Assembly (NCBI RefSeq): GCF_018278905.1
Contig: NZ_CP046600.1
Span: 992,001 to 1,056,000 of the forward strand
Length of the DNA: 64,000 nucleotides
Source of the DNA: Mycobacterium spongiae
GTDB lineage: Bacteria; Actinomycetota; Actinomycetes; Mycobacteriales; Mycobacteriaceae
Reading direction: 5' to 3'
Position numbers and translations under genes: made by a program
Shown: piece after piece, positions 8,108 through 18,111 of the stretch
How the letters are laid out: the number at the start of each line of letters is the position of its first letter
Position numbering within the stretch: position 1 is the stretch's first letter
The notes under the pieces: generated by a model
Told to the model about the DNA's origin: nothing
Database searches by the model: none
Seen by the model: the letters and a program-made list of their open reading frames with translations, nothing else

Positions 8108-11100
8108 GTCGCACGCCGACCCTGGTCGAGCATGTCAGATAGCCTCACAACCATCTCGGCGGGCGGCAGCCAGCTGAATACTCCGCAAGGATGCCCATCG
8201 ACTCGTGGGGTCGACGCCCCGCACATTCCCCGCACAAACAAGTACAACACCCCACCCAGGTGACGCCGCGGCTGGTAGTCAGGTTGCCGCCATCGTAAAA
8301 AGCGATGCAGCACAACGGTATACAGAAGTGCCTGTAATGGGTAATCGGAATGCAGCATCGCGTCGGTCAACCGTGGAAAGCTGTAATCGGCAGCAGTGTC
8401 GCCGAGCATGTTGGTCTTGTAGTCGACGACCAGATAACGCTGTTGCGGCACCCGCAGCACAACGTCGATCGACCCAGACAGATAGCCATGCAACGGCTGG
8501 GCGCCGAGATCCTCAGACATCAGCCGGCCGGCATAGCGGGCGAGCGGATCCTCGGGTGGCAGGTAATCGCGAAGCAGCGCACCCAGGTCGGCGACTCGTG
8601 GGGGCGCAATCGCCTCCGCGACGTCGCCGCCGGCCAGCGGTAGTTCAAAGGTCAACTCCCGCAGTCGATCCCGATGTCCGATCCGGCGCAACGTCAGCTC
8701 GTCGGCCAACGGGCCCAAGGGCGTGTCGTGCATGGGCACAAGTGCGGACGCGAGTGCGGTCGGTTCCACGTCGACGGGCCACAACCGCGAATGATCGAGG
8801 ACCTGACGTCCCAGCTCAGCCTCCAGGTCAACGGCAAAGGGGTCGGCATGTTCAAGTACGGCATGCACCAGCGAACCGAATGTTGCACCGGCCGGTAGGT
8901 CGGCCATGGGGGAAGTGGTGTCCGGCCCGATCTCCGGCGCGGTCGAGACCGCCACCTCTTCGGCCTCGTCGTCGCGAGCAGTGATCTCCGGTTCACTGCT
9001 GACTGCCGCATCGTGCGCGCCGCGGACCAGTGCCGAATACGACGTGCGCCGCCACGTGGTGTCGATCGACCGGTGAAAATGGCGTACGGCCAGCTCGGCC
9101 GGTGGCGGCGGCCGCGGAACGGGCGCAACGGCCGCTGGCGCGGATTCTTCGATCGCTGGGCCGCCAGCCGCCTCCCACGCCCGAAACTGGTCCAACGCCT
9201 CATCGTCCGAGATCGTTCTCGGTACGCAGCTGTTCGGCACTTCGGCAGCGCCGCGGCGCCGCCCGCGTAGCAGGCGTGACAGGCCACCGGTCGGTTCGTC
9301 CTTGGCGGGCGCCCACCATGCCACGACTTGTGACTGCGCTCGCGTCAGCGCGACATATGTCAGCCGAATATCGTTGCGGGCCGCTTCGGCTCGGCTGAAG
9401 GCTTCGATGCTCTTGCGATCGGCACTACCTGGGCCGCCGATATCCAGGCACCGAACGCCGTTGCTGTCGTGGTAGAGCGGAATATCGTCGATGAAAACGT
9501 GCCGGTTGAAGGCGAACGGCAAGTACACGACCGGAAACTGCAGCCCCTTGGCGCCCCATACCGTCAGGATCTGTACCGCCGCGGCGTCACTGTCGATTCG
9601 CCGGGTGCGTTCGGGTGCTCCGCCGCGATCATCGCACTGGCGGCGCAGCCAATCGCGCAACGCCGGCAAAGTCAGCCGCTCGCGGTGGGTGATGGTGTGC
9701 AGGAGTTGGGCGATATGGGCCACGTCGGTCATCGTCCGCTCGCCGCCGCGTTCGGCAAGCACGCGTCGCCCCATTCCGGCCAATTGTGCTGCCTCGAAGA
9801 CGGCGGCCGGACCGCGCTCGCGCAGTTGGGCGGCCCAGTTCCGCAGCGTGGTGGATACATCGTCGGTCAAGGCGTCGCCGCCGCAGGCAAGCTCGTTGGC
9901 CGTCTTGCCGAAGAACACGGTGGTTGCCGCGGCCCGTACCAGCCCGCTGCGGTGTGTCTGGTCGAAGGCGTTCAGCAGGCACAGCCAGTCCTTGGCGGCG
10001 TCGGCGGCAAAGACGTCGCCGTCACCGGTGTACACAGCGGGAATGCCGGCTTCGGTCAATGCGACTTGGCAGGGCCGGGCGTCTTTGCTTGATTCGACAA
10101 TGACCGCGATGTCTGCCGCGCGGATCGGCTTCGCGTCAAAGGTTGCGTCGCTGGCTAGTAGCGCACCGATATCGGTCGCGAGGTCGGTCGAAATGTAGCG
10201 GCGTAGCTGGTCGATCGGGATGGTCCGGGTCTGGTCGTGGCCGAACCCGGCGCGGTTGACGACCCGCAGGCGAAACGGTGCGTTGCGCGGCGCGTTCCGC
10301 AACCGATGGCCGCCAACCCGAGCCTCGACATCGCGGACGACGATGTCGGGGTCGCCAAGCTCGGCTCCCAACAGGACCGCGTGCAGGCTGTCGACGAGCG
10401 CTTTGTCGCTACGCCAGTTCACGCCGAGCGTGCGACGGTCACCGGCGGTACGGGCCGCCCCCAGGTAGGTGTAGATGTCGCCGCCGCGAAAGCCGTAGAT
10501 CGCCTGCTTGGGATCGCCGATCAGCACCAGCCTGCAGTGGCCGTTGAAGGCGCGGTCGATGACGCGCCACTGAATCGGGTCGGTGTCCTGAAACTCGTCG
10601 ACCATGACCGTCGTCCAGCGCCTGCGCATGCGGCCGGCGGCGTGGGCTGCCGTCGAGTCAGTGGCGCCTTCGAGGGTCTCGGCTAGCCGGCTGAGCAGGT
10701 CGTTGTAGCTGAAGATGCCGAGCTGGCGCTTGCGCAGTTCGAGTTGTACGAGCACATCCGTGGCGAAGCGCAACCGCACCGCGGCGACCGACTGCGGGTC
10801 CGGGTGGTGCGGGCGCAACTCGGCACACGGGTCAGCGACCACCGCGCGAGCCAGGTTCAGTGCGCCCGAGCGGCTGAGCGCTACCTCGTCACGTTCCGCT
10901 CCGAAGTGAGTAAGGTACAAATCATCGACAATCTGCGCGACCACGTCGTCGAGGCTTTCGACCAGTGTCGCACCGGCATCCGTATCGCCAGCTACTCCAA
11001 GAGATTTGAGGACAAGCTGGCAGAACTGGTGCGTGGTGCAGATGGTCGCGGTATCGAAGTCGGCGAGCGCAGTGCGCAGCCGTGCGCAACGCTCGTCGCG

Positions 11101-11397
11101 TTCGGCAGCGGTGCCGCGTTGCAGGTGCGCAACGAGGTCATTCGGTAACCCGGGTACCGAACCATCAAGTGCGGCTACGGTGTTCACCAGCTGGGCACGG
11201 ACCCGTTCCCGCAGTTCCCGGCTGGCCGCTTTGCTGAAGGTGATCAGCAACATTTCGTCGAGTGGGGTGACGCCTTCGGCGACGAACCGGGTGACCAGCC
11301 CGGCCAGGGCGAATGTCTTGCCCGTACCGGCACTGGCTTCCAACACCGTCGTGGACCCGCTTGCGGGCAACGGACCCAGGAGATCGAAGTGGTCCAT
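8104..11397 (-). CDS. recB: RecB subunit of RecBCD (helicase-nuclease)
   Basis: A 1097-residue protein starting MDHFDLLGPL. This ATG (11397) shares one base with the recC stop (TGATG), which decides the start over a 16-residue longer in-frame alternative. Visible motifs: Walker A LEASAGTGKT at about residue 20, the SF1 motif MLLITFSKAASRELRER, DEFQDTDPIQW (Walker B), LIGDPKQAIYGFRGGD, helicase motif ILTVWGAKGLQFPVV, and YVALTRAQ. The C-terminal third carries the RecB-family nuclease signature (GSLVHAVLEH, then IDVVLR...YLVVDYKTN with the catalytic D and DYK). It provides the 3'-5' motor and the only nuclease site of RecBCD. It sits between recC and recD with overlaps at both ends. Confidence 0.95.
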   Translation of the reverse strand: MDHFDLLGPLPASGSTTVLEASAGTGKTFALAGLVTRFVAEGVTPLDEMLLITFSKAASRELRERVRAQLVNTVAALDGSVPGLPNDLVAHLQRGTAAERDERCARLRTALADFDTATICTTHQFCQLVLKSLGVAGDTDAGATLVESLDDVVAQIVDDLYLTHFGAERDEVALSRSGALNLARAVVADPCAELRPHHPDPQSVAAVRLRFATDVLVQLELRKRQLGIFSYNDLLSRLAETLEGATDSTAAHAAGRMRRRWTTVMVDEFQDTDPIQWRVIDRAFNGHCRLVLIGDPKQAIYGFRGGDIYTYLGAARTAGDRRTLGVNWRSDKALVDSLHAVLLGAELGDPDIVVRDVEARVGGHRLRNAPRNAPFRLRVVNRAGFGHDQTRTIPIDQLRRYISTDLATDIGALLASDATFDAKPIRAADIAVIVESSKDARPCQVALTEAGIPAVYTGDGDVFAADAAKDWLCLLNAFDQTHRSGLVRAAATTVFFGKTANELACGGDALTDDVSTTLRNWAAQLRERGPAAVFEAAQLAGMGRRVLAERGGERTMTDVAHIAQLLHTITHRERLTLPALRDWLRRQCDDRGGAPERTRRIDSDAAAVQILTVWGAKGLQFPVVYLPFAFNRHVFIDDIPLYHDSNGVRCLDIGGPGSADRKSIEAFSRAEAARNDIRLTYVALTRAQSQVVAWWAPAKDEPTGGLSRLLRGRRRGAAEVPNSCVPRTISDDEALDQFRAWEAAGGPAIEESAPAAVAPVPRPPPPAELAVRHFHRSIDTTWRRTSYSALVRGAHDAAVSSEPEITARDDEAEEVAVSTAPEIGPDTTSPMADLPAGATFGSLVHAVLEHADPFAVDLEAELGRQVLDHSRLWPVDVEPTALASALVPMHDTPLGPLADELTLRRIGHRDRLRELTFELPLAGGDVAEAIAPPRVADLGALLRDYLPPEDPLARYAGRLMSEDLGAQPLHGYLSGSIDVVLRVPQQRYLVVDYKTNMLGDTAADYSFPRLTDAMLHSDYPLQALLYTVVLHRFLRWRQPDYQPRRHLGGVLYLFVRGMCGASTPRVDGHPCGVFSWLPPAEMVVRLSDMLDQGRRAT

Positions 11398-14300
11398 CAA
11401 CGCAGCTCCGAGGTCGAGAGTTCGGACCGCAGCAGCGGCAACCACAGTCGCACAGCGAGCGCGCCCAGCCGGGTATCCTCACCCGCGACGTCTTCGCCGG
11501 GGTGGGGTGCACCGAGCAGGACGTCGAGCCGAGCTCTTGGGCCCCAAACTCTTTCATGAGCCGGCTCAGCGTCCTCGCCGCGGTAGTTGTTCTGCGAGTG
11601 CCAGCGCCAGCCTGCGACTTTCACTGGATCTCTGCCGGTCTTGCGGGCGTCAGCCCACGCGTAGGACGTCCTGAGTGGAAGCGGCAACGGTTCGCGACGA
11701 CCGGCGTCGTAGAGGCGCACCAAATCCTGCAGGGTTTCGCGCGGACTGGCGGGCGCGCCCAGGAGGCGTTGTTCCATAGGATGCTCGCGGTGCGCGGTTC
11801 TCCGGGAACCCTTGCTGGAGCGTCCGATGCATAACGCGGTCCAGTCGAGGTCGGGGTTTTCGGCCTTCAACGCCAGCAACGGAATCCACGACTCGAGCAG
11901 TCGTCTTCCGCCGAGCTTGGAGTAGGTGACTGACACCGTGCGGGTGCCGAATACCGGTGTCACCGTACCGGTGATTCGCCGCCCGTCGTCGAGCGCAACG
12001 TCGATATCGTAGGCCTGCGGTTCGCCGCGGCGGTGCCGCAGGGCCTCGGCGGCCAACCCAGCCGCCGCGGTGCGGATCTCTCGTGCCTTGCGCCAGCCCA
12101 GCTGTCCTGGCGGCAAGGTTCCGCGTCGCCACTCGGCCTCGGCCGCCGCACCGGCGTCCAAGCCGCGCAGCATGTCGCGCAGCATGCGGTCGCCAGCCGC
12201 CCACTGTTCCAGGTTGTCGATTTCGACAGGTATTTCGTCTTTGACCTCGTCCACCTCGGCCGGCAGCGTGAGGTCGAGCTCGCGAAAAAACCCTTTGACT
12301 GGGTCACGGAAAAAGCTGAGCAGATCGGCCACGGCGATGTCGGCGTGGGTGGGTTCGGGCAGCAGTTCGGATAGGAAGGCCTGGGCTCGGTGCCGTTCTC
12401 CCGCGGCGGCTCTGGCCGCCAGCAGTGAACTCGGGTCGAAGGTGAAGGGCCGCTCGGGCACCAGTTCGCCGGGAGTCACATTCCGAATGTCAAAGGGCTG
12501 CAGTGGATGTTCGACCACCAGGCGGGTGCGTACCGGCCGCGCCGTGGTCTTGTCCAGGGTGTCGAGCAGCTCAGCCAATGGCACTGCCGGCGGACGCGGA
12601 TGCCCGGTGTGTTCGTCGGCGCCGGTATACGTGATGACCAGTGTCTCGGTGGCGGCGCACACCGCATCGAGCAGCAACTGCCGGTCTTCGGAACGGATGT
12701 CGCGGTCGCCGGTCATCGGCTGCCGAGCGAGTACGTCGTCGCCGTCGTCGAGTGCCTGCCGTGGAAATACGCCATCGTCTAGCCCAACGAGGCAAACCAC
12801 TCGGTGTGGGACAGAGCGCATGGGGACCATCGTGCATACGGTCAGGGTGCCGGTGCGGAAGTTGGCGCGGGTCGGGCGCGGGGCCAGGTGCCCCGTCAGC
12901 AGTGCGCGCACGTCGGCCAGCCGCAGCGCAGTGGTCTGGCGGAAGTCGGCTTCGGCCAGGATAGTTGCGAACTCACGCCGCAGCTGGCTCGGCTGCCAGA
13001 TGCCGTCGGAACTCACCTGAGTCAATTGCGCGACGCCCGCGGTCAGTGCGGTGATCCACTCGGTCAGCGATCGGACGCCGTCGAGTGAGTCGACCGCCGA
13101 TTGCAGCCGGTCCAAGTACTCGGCCAATCTGCCGGCCAGCTCGACCCGATTGCTGCCAACGTCGTCGACCGGCAGCGCGGTGCCCAGCCATGCCCGCGAA
13201 TCGTCGGACATCGCTACCCCGGTAAGGATTCGGTCGAGCCCGAAACGCCATGTGTTCGAGATGATGTGGTCGAGTCCGTACGGCTTGCGGTGCGGCGCGT
13301 CGAAGCCCCAGCGGACACCGGACTCGCGGACCCATGCCGTGACGATGTCGAGATCGTCGTCGGTGAAGCCGAAGCGGGCGCGTACCGGCGCAGCCGAAGC
13401 GAGGTTGAGAACCTGCGTGGCGCTGACCCGGCTGCCGGCGATCGTGAGCAGCTCGTCGGCGACGCCCAACAGCGGGTTGGTGTGCGAGAGGGCGCGATCG
13501 GCCAACCGGACTCGCAGTCGGTGGGCCGGGTGGCTGTCGCCCGGAAGCTCTCCTAGGCCGAAACCGGCGACAATCAGCGGCGCATAGGTCTCGATGTCGG
13601 GACACATCACCACGACATCTCGGGGCTGAAGCGTCGGGTCGTCGGCCAAGAGCCCGAGCAGGACTTCGCGCAACACGTCGATTTGGCGGGCCGGGCCGTG
13701 GCAAGCGTGGACCTGGACGGATCGGTCGCCGGTGGCCGGCACGCGACCGCCCGGCCGGACCGCGTTGGCAGCGATGTCGGATTGCAGCCAGCCCAGGAGG
13801 GTCGCTCGCTCCGGGGCAAGCCCCAGGCACTCGTCGGTGCTGCGGCGGACCGGCAACACCCGCTGCAGCTCGCGCAGGTCGCGGCCCAGCGTCTGGAGCA
13901 GCGGGTGTTTTGCGCCGTGTCGGGTGGTGTCCTCCCGTCGCGACACCGCACCGTAGCTGCCGGCGAGCGCGCGCCACAGGTCGTCGCTGGGGTGCGGTAT
14001 CCACAGGTGCAGGTCATGGTGCGCCGCGAGGGCGTCCAACAGTTCGATATCTGCGATTGCCAGCCGGGTATGGCCGAAGAGCGACAGCCGGGCCGGCAGG
14101 TCGCTGGGAGCCTCGCGGAGCCGGGACACGGTCTTTGCATGGCGGATGTGCGGGGGATCGGCGGGGACCTTCGCGACGAGCAACCGCCAAAGGTGGGCCT
14201 GCCAGGTCAGGTCGGCGTCGAGGCGGTCGACGTCGCCGTCCGTCCAGGCGGCCAGGAGTTGGGGGCGTTGCCGGGCATACGAGGTGAACAGGCCGGCGAG

Positions 14301-14717
14301 CCGGCGCGCCACCGCATAGCGGCGGCCGTGACGCAGCTCTGCCTCAGCCCCATTGTGGAAGTGGCCCAGATGTTGTGCCAGCGTCTGGCACCATGGCTCG
14401 TTCAGGCTGGTGTCGATGACTTCCAGCAGTGCCCAGGTGAGGGCTTCCGGCGACCAGGGGTCGTTGTGGCCGGTGCCGGTGATCTCGGCGATCAACGAGC
14501 TTGGACTGCGGAAGGACACGCCGGCGCACACTCCATCACTGCCGGCACCGGATCCCAGCACATGCGAAAGCCGTTGGCTCAGCCAGCGTTCCATGCCGCG
14601 GGCGCCAACCAGGACCAGCTCCTCGGCGAACGGGTCGGGCAGGGGGTCGCTCAGCAGGGCACCGAGCCCATCGGCGAGCAGATCGGTGCGCTGGGCACGA
14701 TGCAGATGAAGCGCCAT
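11397..14717 (-). CDS. recC: RecC subunit of RecBCD
   Basis: A 1106-residue protein starting MALHLHRAQRTDLLADGL. It has inactivated-helicase features typical of RecC (VLVGARGMERWLSQRL near the N-terminus, VVVMCPDIETYAPLI, VCLVGLDDGVFPRQ), ending with the nuclease-like fold region. RecC holds the complex together and scans for recombination hotspots in enteric bacteria; whether a Chi-like sequence exists in this organism is not addressed by the sequence. It is the first gene of the recC-recB-recD operon. The 250 bases upstream, to the P450 stop, hold no gene I can support and should include the operon promoter. Confidence 0.94.
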   Translation of the reverse strand: MALHLHRAQRTDLLADGLGALLSDPLPDPFAEELVLVGARGMERWLSQRLSHVLGSGAGSDGVCAGVSFRSPSSLIAEITGTGHNDPWSPEALTWALLEVIDTSLNEPWCQTLAQHLGHFHNGAEAELRHGRRYAVARRLAGLFTSYARQRPQLLAAWTDGDVDRLDADLTWQAHLWRLLVAKVPADPPHIRHAKTVSRLREAPSDLPARLSLFGHTRLAIADIELLDALAAHHDLHLWIPHPSDDLWRALAGSYGAVSRREDTTRHGAKHPLLQTLGRDLRELQRVLPVRRSTDECLGLAPERATLLGWLQSDIAANAVRPGGRVPATGDRSVQVHACHGPARQIDVLREVLLGLLADDPTLQPRDVVVMCPDIETYAPLIVAGFGLGELPGDSHPAHRLRVRLADRALSHTNPLLGVADELLTIAGSRVSATQVLNLASAAPVRARFGFTDDDLDIVTAWVRESGVRWGFDAPHRKPYGLDHIISNTWRFGLDRILTGVAMSDDSRAWLGTALPVDDVGSNRVELAGRLAEYLDRLQSAVDSLDGVRSLTEWITALTAGVAQLTQVSSDGIWQPSQLRREFATILAEADFRQTTALRLADVRALLTGHLAPRPTRANFRTGTLTVCTMVPMRSVPHRVVCLVGLDDGVFPRQALDDGDDVLARQPMTGDRDIRSEDRQLLLDAVCAATETLVITYTGADEHTGHPRPPAVPLAELLDTLDKTTARPVRTRLVVEHPLQPFDIRNVTPGELVPERPFTFDPSSLLAARAAAGERHRAQAFLSELLPEPTHADIAVADLLSFFRDPVKGFFRELDLTLPAEVDEVKDEIPVEIDNLEQWAAGDRMLRDMLRGLDAGAAAEAEWRRGTLPPGQLGWRKAREIRTAAAGLAAEALRHRRGEPQAYDIDVALDDGRRITGTVTPVFGTRTVSVTYSKLGGRRLLESWIPLLALKAENPDLDWTALCIGRSSKGSRRTAHREHPMEQRLLGAPASPRETLQDLVRLYDAGRREPLPLPLRTSYAWADARKTGRDPVKVAGWRWHSQNNYRGEDAEPAHERVWGPRARLDVLLGAPHPGEDVAGEDTRLGALAVRLWLPLLRSELSTSELR

Positions 14718-14969
14718 CGCGGGTCACCCTAGACGTTCCCGGGTGGTCGCACCATGCTGTTTGAGGGGTTGGCTGGGGGTTAGTAGTGCCCTGGATGGGT
14801 ACGCGTGCCACCGAAACATGGGACGCAACCTGCCCCCGGCGCCATGTACGGCGGCATCGAAGAACCGCCAGCCGTGGGGCTTACCTGCGTCACCGATCGG
14901 GCTGCGCCGCAAGACCTCTCGACGGTGTGGGTGGGCGCCGGGGGCTGACCGACTCGTACGACGGGTGAT

Positions 14970-16271
14970 TCAGGCCTCGGGTTGGATGCGGTCGTAGTCG
15001 ATGAGGAGATGTCGCGGGCCGCGGAATACCTGGCTGATGCGGTAGGGCGGTGGGTCCTCGACCAGGCGCGGGTTCTCCACGCGGCGGAGAAACGCATCGA
15101 ATGCCGTATTGACTTCCAACCGGGCTAGTGGGCCACCAAAGCAGACGTGAATCCCGCGGCCCCAGCCGACGTGCTCATTGTCAGGGCGTTGGGGGTCGAA
15201 CTCGTTGGGGTTTGCAAAGCGTCGCGGATCTCGGTTGGCGGCGCCGTACATGAGGTAGATGGGCGCGCCTCGCGGGATGGTAGTACCGGCAATCTCGATG
15301 TCGGCCAATGCCGATCTCGTCGGGAAGAACTGCACCGACGACTGCAGTCTCAGCACTTCCTCGATCGCGCCCGGAACCAGTTCCGGTCGGCTGCGCAGCA
15401 ACTCGATCGACCAGGGGTTGCGCAGCGCCGTCAGCACACAGTGCGAGATCAGATTGACAGTCGAGTCGTGTCCTGCGACAAACAGCAAGATCGTGTTGTT
15501 GACGATCTCGCTCGCTGACATTCTCCCGTCAGGTCCGTCGTCGTGCACTAGTTGGGAAATCATTCCCGGCCCTGGTGTCTTCGCGGCTTTCTCGGCCAGC
15601 TCCACAATGTATTTGGTGAGTGCAATGTTGGCCGCTTGACCTTTTTCTTGCCGGCCGTGGCCCTCTTCGGTCTCGATCTCCGGGCCGAGGTCGAAAATGC
15701 CCGCCATAATGTCGACGATCCAGGCGTGAAACTGCGGCTCGTCCTCGATCGGCACGCCCATGATCCGGCAGATCACATTGACTGGAAGCGGATAGGCGAA
15801 CTCGTCGACAACGTCGATACGGGTCTTGTGCGGGGCTTTGTCTAAGGCTCTGTCCAGCAGCCCGTTGACAATCTGCTGGCATAGCGGCTCCTGGCTGGGA
15901 ATCAGGTTCGGCGAATGCGGTGGTCCAAAAAAGCGCATGCACTGCCGGCGTGCCCGGTCGTGGTCGGGCGGATCCGACGCAATAAAGCTGGGATCCCGGT
16001 CGTATGCGTCCATCATCTCGACCAGCGACTCATCGAGATTGGGAGCCTGGTACTCGGGGTCGTTGGGGGGCGCGAGCGGGCGAACTTTGCGCGTATCCGA
16101 ACTCACCCGGGGATCGTGGGCCAGGGTGATCAGCTCGTCGTATCCGGTCACGGCATACACACCGTTGGCAACTCGGGCGACCGGCGTCTTGCGGAGCTCG
16201 TCGAAGAACGGATAGGGATTAGCACGGTTCTCATACCGCATCGCGGCATCGAAGGCTTCCTCGGGGGTCAT
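14970..16271 (-). CDS. Cytochrome P450
   Basis: A 433-residue class I bacterial P450. The heme-binding loop WGRGIHVCFGG contains the proximal Cys377; the usual leading Phe (FGxGxHxCxG) is Trp. The I-helix oxygen-activation motif is AGHDST (about residue 248), and the K-helix ExxR is EEVLR. A clear ribosome-binding site (GGAGG seven bases before the ATG) supports the start. It is the last gene of a ferredoxin, ferredoxin reductase, P450 set on the minus strand, so its redox partners are encoded with it. The substrate is unknown. The arrangement recalls the CYP147-type fatty-acid hydroxylase cassette described in M. marinum, but family assignment needs an alignment. Confidence 0.93.
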   Translation of the reverse strand: MTPEEAFDAAMRYENRANPYPFFDELRKTPVARVANGVYAVTGYDELITLAHDPRVSSDTRKVRPLAPPNDPEYQAPNLDESLVEMMDAYDRDPSFIASDPPDHDRARRQCMRFFGPPHSPNLIPSQEPLCQQIVNGLLDRALDKAPHKTRIDVVDEFAYPLPVNVICRIMGVPIEDEPQFHAWIVDIMAGIFDLGPEIETEEGHGRQEKGQAANIALTKYIVELAEKAAKTPGPGMISQLVHDDGPDGRMSASEIVNNTILLFVAGHDSTVNLISHCVLTALRNPWSIELLRSRPELVPGAIEEVLRLQSSVQFFPTRSALADIEIAGTTIPRGAPIYLMYGAANRDPRRFANPNEFDPQRPDNEHVGWGRGIHVCFGGPLARLEVNTAFDAFLRRVENPRLVEDPPPYRISQVFRGPRHLLIDYDRIQPEA

Positions 16272-16299
16272 GCAGGTTCCTCCGTTGCTGTGTTGGCTT

Positions 16300-16344
16300 C
16301 GGTTCGTTCGGTTCGTTCGGTTCGTCCGGTTCGTCCGGTTCGTT
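16300..16344. repeat. 9-bp tandem repeat between P450 and reductase genes
   Basis: Five consecutive units of CGGTTCGTT or CGGTTCGTC start at 16300, 16309, 16318, 16327 and 16336. They fill most of the 83-base gap between the reductase stop and the P450 start, upstream of the P450 ribosome-binding site. Confidence 0.85.
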
Positions 16345-16354
16345 CGGTGTCAGA

Positions 16355-17740
16355 TCATGGCCGCCGCGGCCGGAATTCGGCCTGGCGCTCGCCTGGGTTG
16401 TGCCCAGTCAGCACCACGTCCGCGGTCTCGGTGGACACACCAGCCGCGGGGAAGTCAGCGGGTAGCACACCCATGTTTTCCGGAAAGTCAAAGCCCGGCG
16501 GATGCGGCGGGAAGGGACCCGAGCGCGCGATCTGGTCGCGGTAGTGGTCGATCCACTTGCCGTGATTGAAGGTAACCGCACCCACGATGCGTCCCTGGTG
16601 ACCATAGGCCGCGGCGAATCGCCGCTGCTTGACCGAGCCCTGGGTGAAGACAATCTCGTCACCGAAGGACGGCACCCCAACGGATTTGATGTTGACACCG
16701 AATTGACCGGACCAGAATTGAGGGATCAGGAGGTGTGCCCAACGATCGACTTCGTCGCAGACCATGTTGTGGGCGGCAACGCGGGCCCCCAGCACGGCGT
16801 TGTCCCAGTGTTCCATCGCCAGGAACTCGTAGTCATAGAGCACGTGCGGCGCCCTGGCGATGTCGCCGGCCACGAAGATGTGATTGGTGACCAAGCCGTT
16901 GATATCGAACGCACGGCACCCGGCGTCGCAACCGACTCCCCAAGGGCCGGCGGCCAATCCGGCTCCGTCGAGCCACTCGACGTTGCGGATCGATCCCAAC
17001 GACGTCACCACCACATCCACGTCGAGCGTGCTGCCATCGGACAGCCGCGCCCGCCGCACGTGCCCGCCCGCGTCGCCCTCCAACGCCAGCACCGAGACCC
17101 CGGTGCGCAGGTCCACCCCCGCCGCGCGCTGCATTTCGGCGGCGATCGCGCCGATCACCCCGCCGAGCGGACCGGACAAGGGAGCTGGGCCCCTTTCGGC
17201 CACGGTGACGTCCAGGCCGAGCTCGCGACACACCGACGCCACCTCGGAACCGATGAACCCGGAACCGATGATCAACACCCGGCGCGGACGAGCGGCCAAC
17301 GCCGTCTGCAGCCGCGCGGCGTCGGCACTCGTGCGTAGCGTATGCACGCCCGCAAGCGCGGCTTCGGCAGGGTTGGGCCATTTCCGCGACCGCACACCGG
17401 TGGCGATCAGCAGGCGATCGCCCACCACCTCGCTGCCGTCAGCCAGCCGCACCAGCTGGTTGGCGCGATCCAGTGCGGTCGCGGCGACCCCGAGTTGCCA
17501 CTGGGCATCCAGCTTGCGCATCCGGGGCAATTTCGTGTGGTCGGCGGCCACCCACCCCGCCAGAACCTGCTTGGACAGCGGAGGCCGGTCATAGGGCTCG
17601 TCCGGCTCGTCGCCGATGATGGTCAGTTGGCCCCGGAAACCCTCTTCCCGCAGCCCTTCGGCGGCACGAAGCCCGGCCAGTGAGGCGCCGACGATGACGA
17701 TCCGGCCCTTCTCTTTAAACCTGTCTCCGTCGATCGTCAT
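16355..17740 (-). CDS. NAD(P)H-dependent ferredoxin reductase (FAD), P450 redox partner
   Basis: A 461-residue flavoprotein of the rhodocoxin / putidaredoxin reductase type. The FAD-binding Rossmann motif IVIVGASLAGLRAAEGL is at the N-terminus, the second nucleotide-binding motif RVLIIGSGFIGSEVASV lies mid-protein, and the FAD-contacting segment NHIFVAGDIAR follows. A C-terminal reductase domain contains the FWSGQFG segment common in this group. It would pass electrons from NAD(P)H to the ferredoxin encoded just upstream (36-base gap), and the ferredoxin to the P450 downstream. A GTG two codons further upstream (17746) is an alternative start. Confidence 0.92.
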   Translation of the reverse strand: MTIDGDRFKEKGRIVIVGASLAGLRAAEGLREEGFRGQLTIIGDEPDEPYDRPPLSKQVLAGWVAADHTKLPRMRKLDAQWQLGVAATALDRANQLVRLADGSEVVGDRLLIATGVRSRKWPNPAEAALAGVHTLRTSADAARLQTALAARPRRVLIIGSGFIGSEVASVCRELGLDVTVAERGPAPLSGPLGGVIGAIAAEMQRAAGVDLRTGVSVLALEGDAGGHVRRARLSDGSTLDVDVVVTSLGSIRNVEWLDGAGLAAGPWGVGCDAGCRAFDINGLVTNHIFVAGDIARAPHVLYDYEFLAMEHWDNAVLGARVAAHNMVCDEVDRWAHLLIPQFWSGQFGVNIKSVGVPSFGDEIVFTQGSVKQRRFAAAYGHQGRIVGAVTFNHGKWIDHYRDQIARSGPFPPHPPGFDFPENMGVLPADFPAAGVSTETADVVLTGHNPGERQAEFRPRRP

Positions 17741-17776
17741 GCCCACCCCGCCCGCCCACCGCGCTTCCGGGACCCG

Positions 17777-18001
17777 CTACCGGTCATCGAGCTTGGTGTC
17801 GAGCTGGGCATCCGCCTTCTCCACGATGATTGCTTGCACCGGGCATGACGCGGCCGCCCGCAACACCCGCAGACGTTCGGTGTCATCAGGGTTGGGGTCG
17901 TAGGTGAGGGCTTCCTCGCCGCTGAGTTTGAGAACGCTCGGCGCCAGGGGCACGCACTGCGCATACCCCAAGCAGCGATTCAGGTCGACGACGATCCGCA
18001 T
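17777..18001 (-). CDS. 3Fe-4S-type ferredoxin, P450 redox partner
   Basis: A 74-residue acidic ferredoxin with the cluster pattern Cys10-x2-Tyr13-x2-Cys16 ... Cys53-Pro. The residue that would be the second cysteine of a 4Fe-4S motif is Tyr13, as in the single-cluster ferredoxins paired with mycobacterial P450s. It is the first gene of the ferredoxin-reductase-P450 set and is divergent from the cyanase gene (110 bases between start codons). Function as the one-electron shuttle to the neighbouring P450 is inferred from position. Confidence 0.9.
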   Translation of the reverse strand: MRIVVDLNRCLGYAQCVPLAPSVLKLSGEEALTYDPNPDDTERLRVLRAAASCPVQAIIVEKADAQLDTKLDDR

Positions 18002-18111
18002 AGCACCCCGATCCCGCGGCCAATGATGCGACGCCGCGTAGCGTACATCGACCGTGGCGCCGGTGCGATAGTTGGCGCGCGGCGGCGCCGCGCTGCGTGC
18101 ATGCTGGGGCC

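Noticed and set aside
7090..9398. Several plus-strand frames across recD and recB
   Set aside because: They are antisense shadows of long high-GC coding sequence; recD and recB motifs fix the minus strand as coding.
16300..16344. Possible CRISPR-like short repeat array
   Set aside because: Units are contiguous 9-mers with no spacers; it is a microsatellite.
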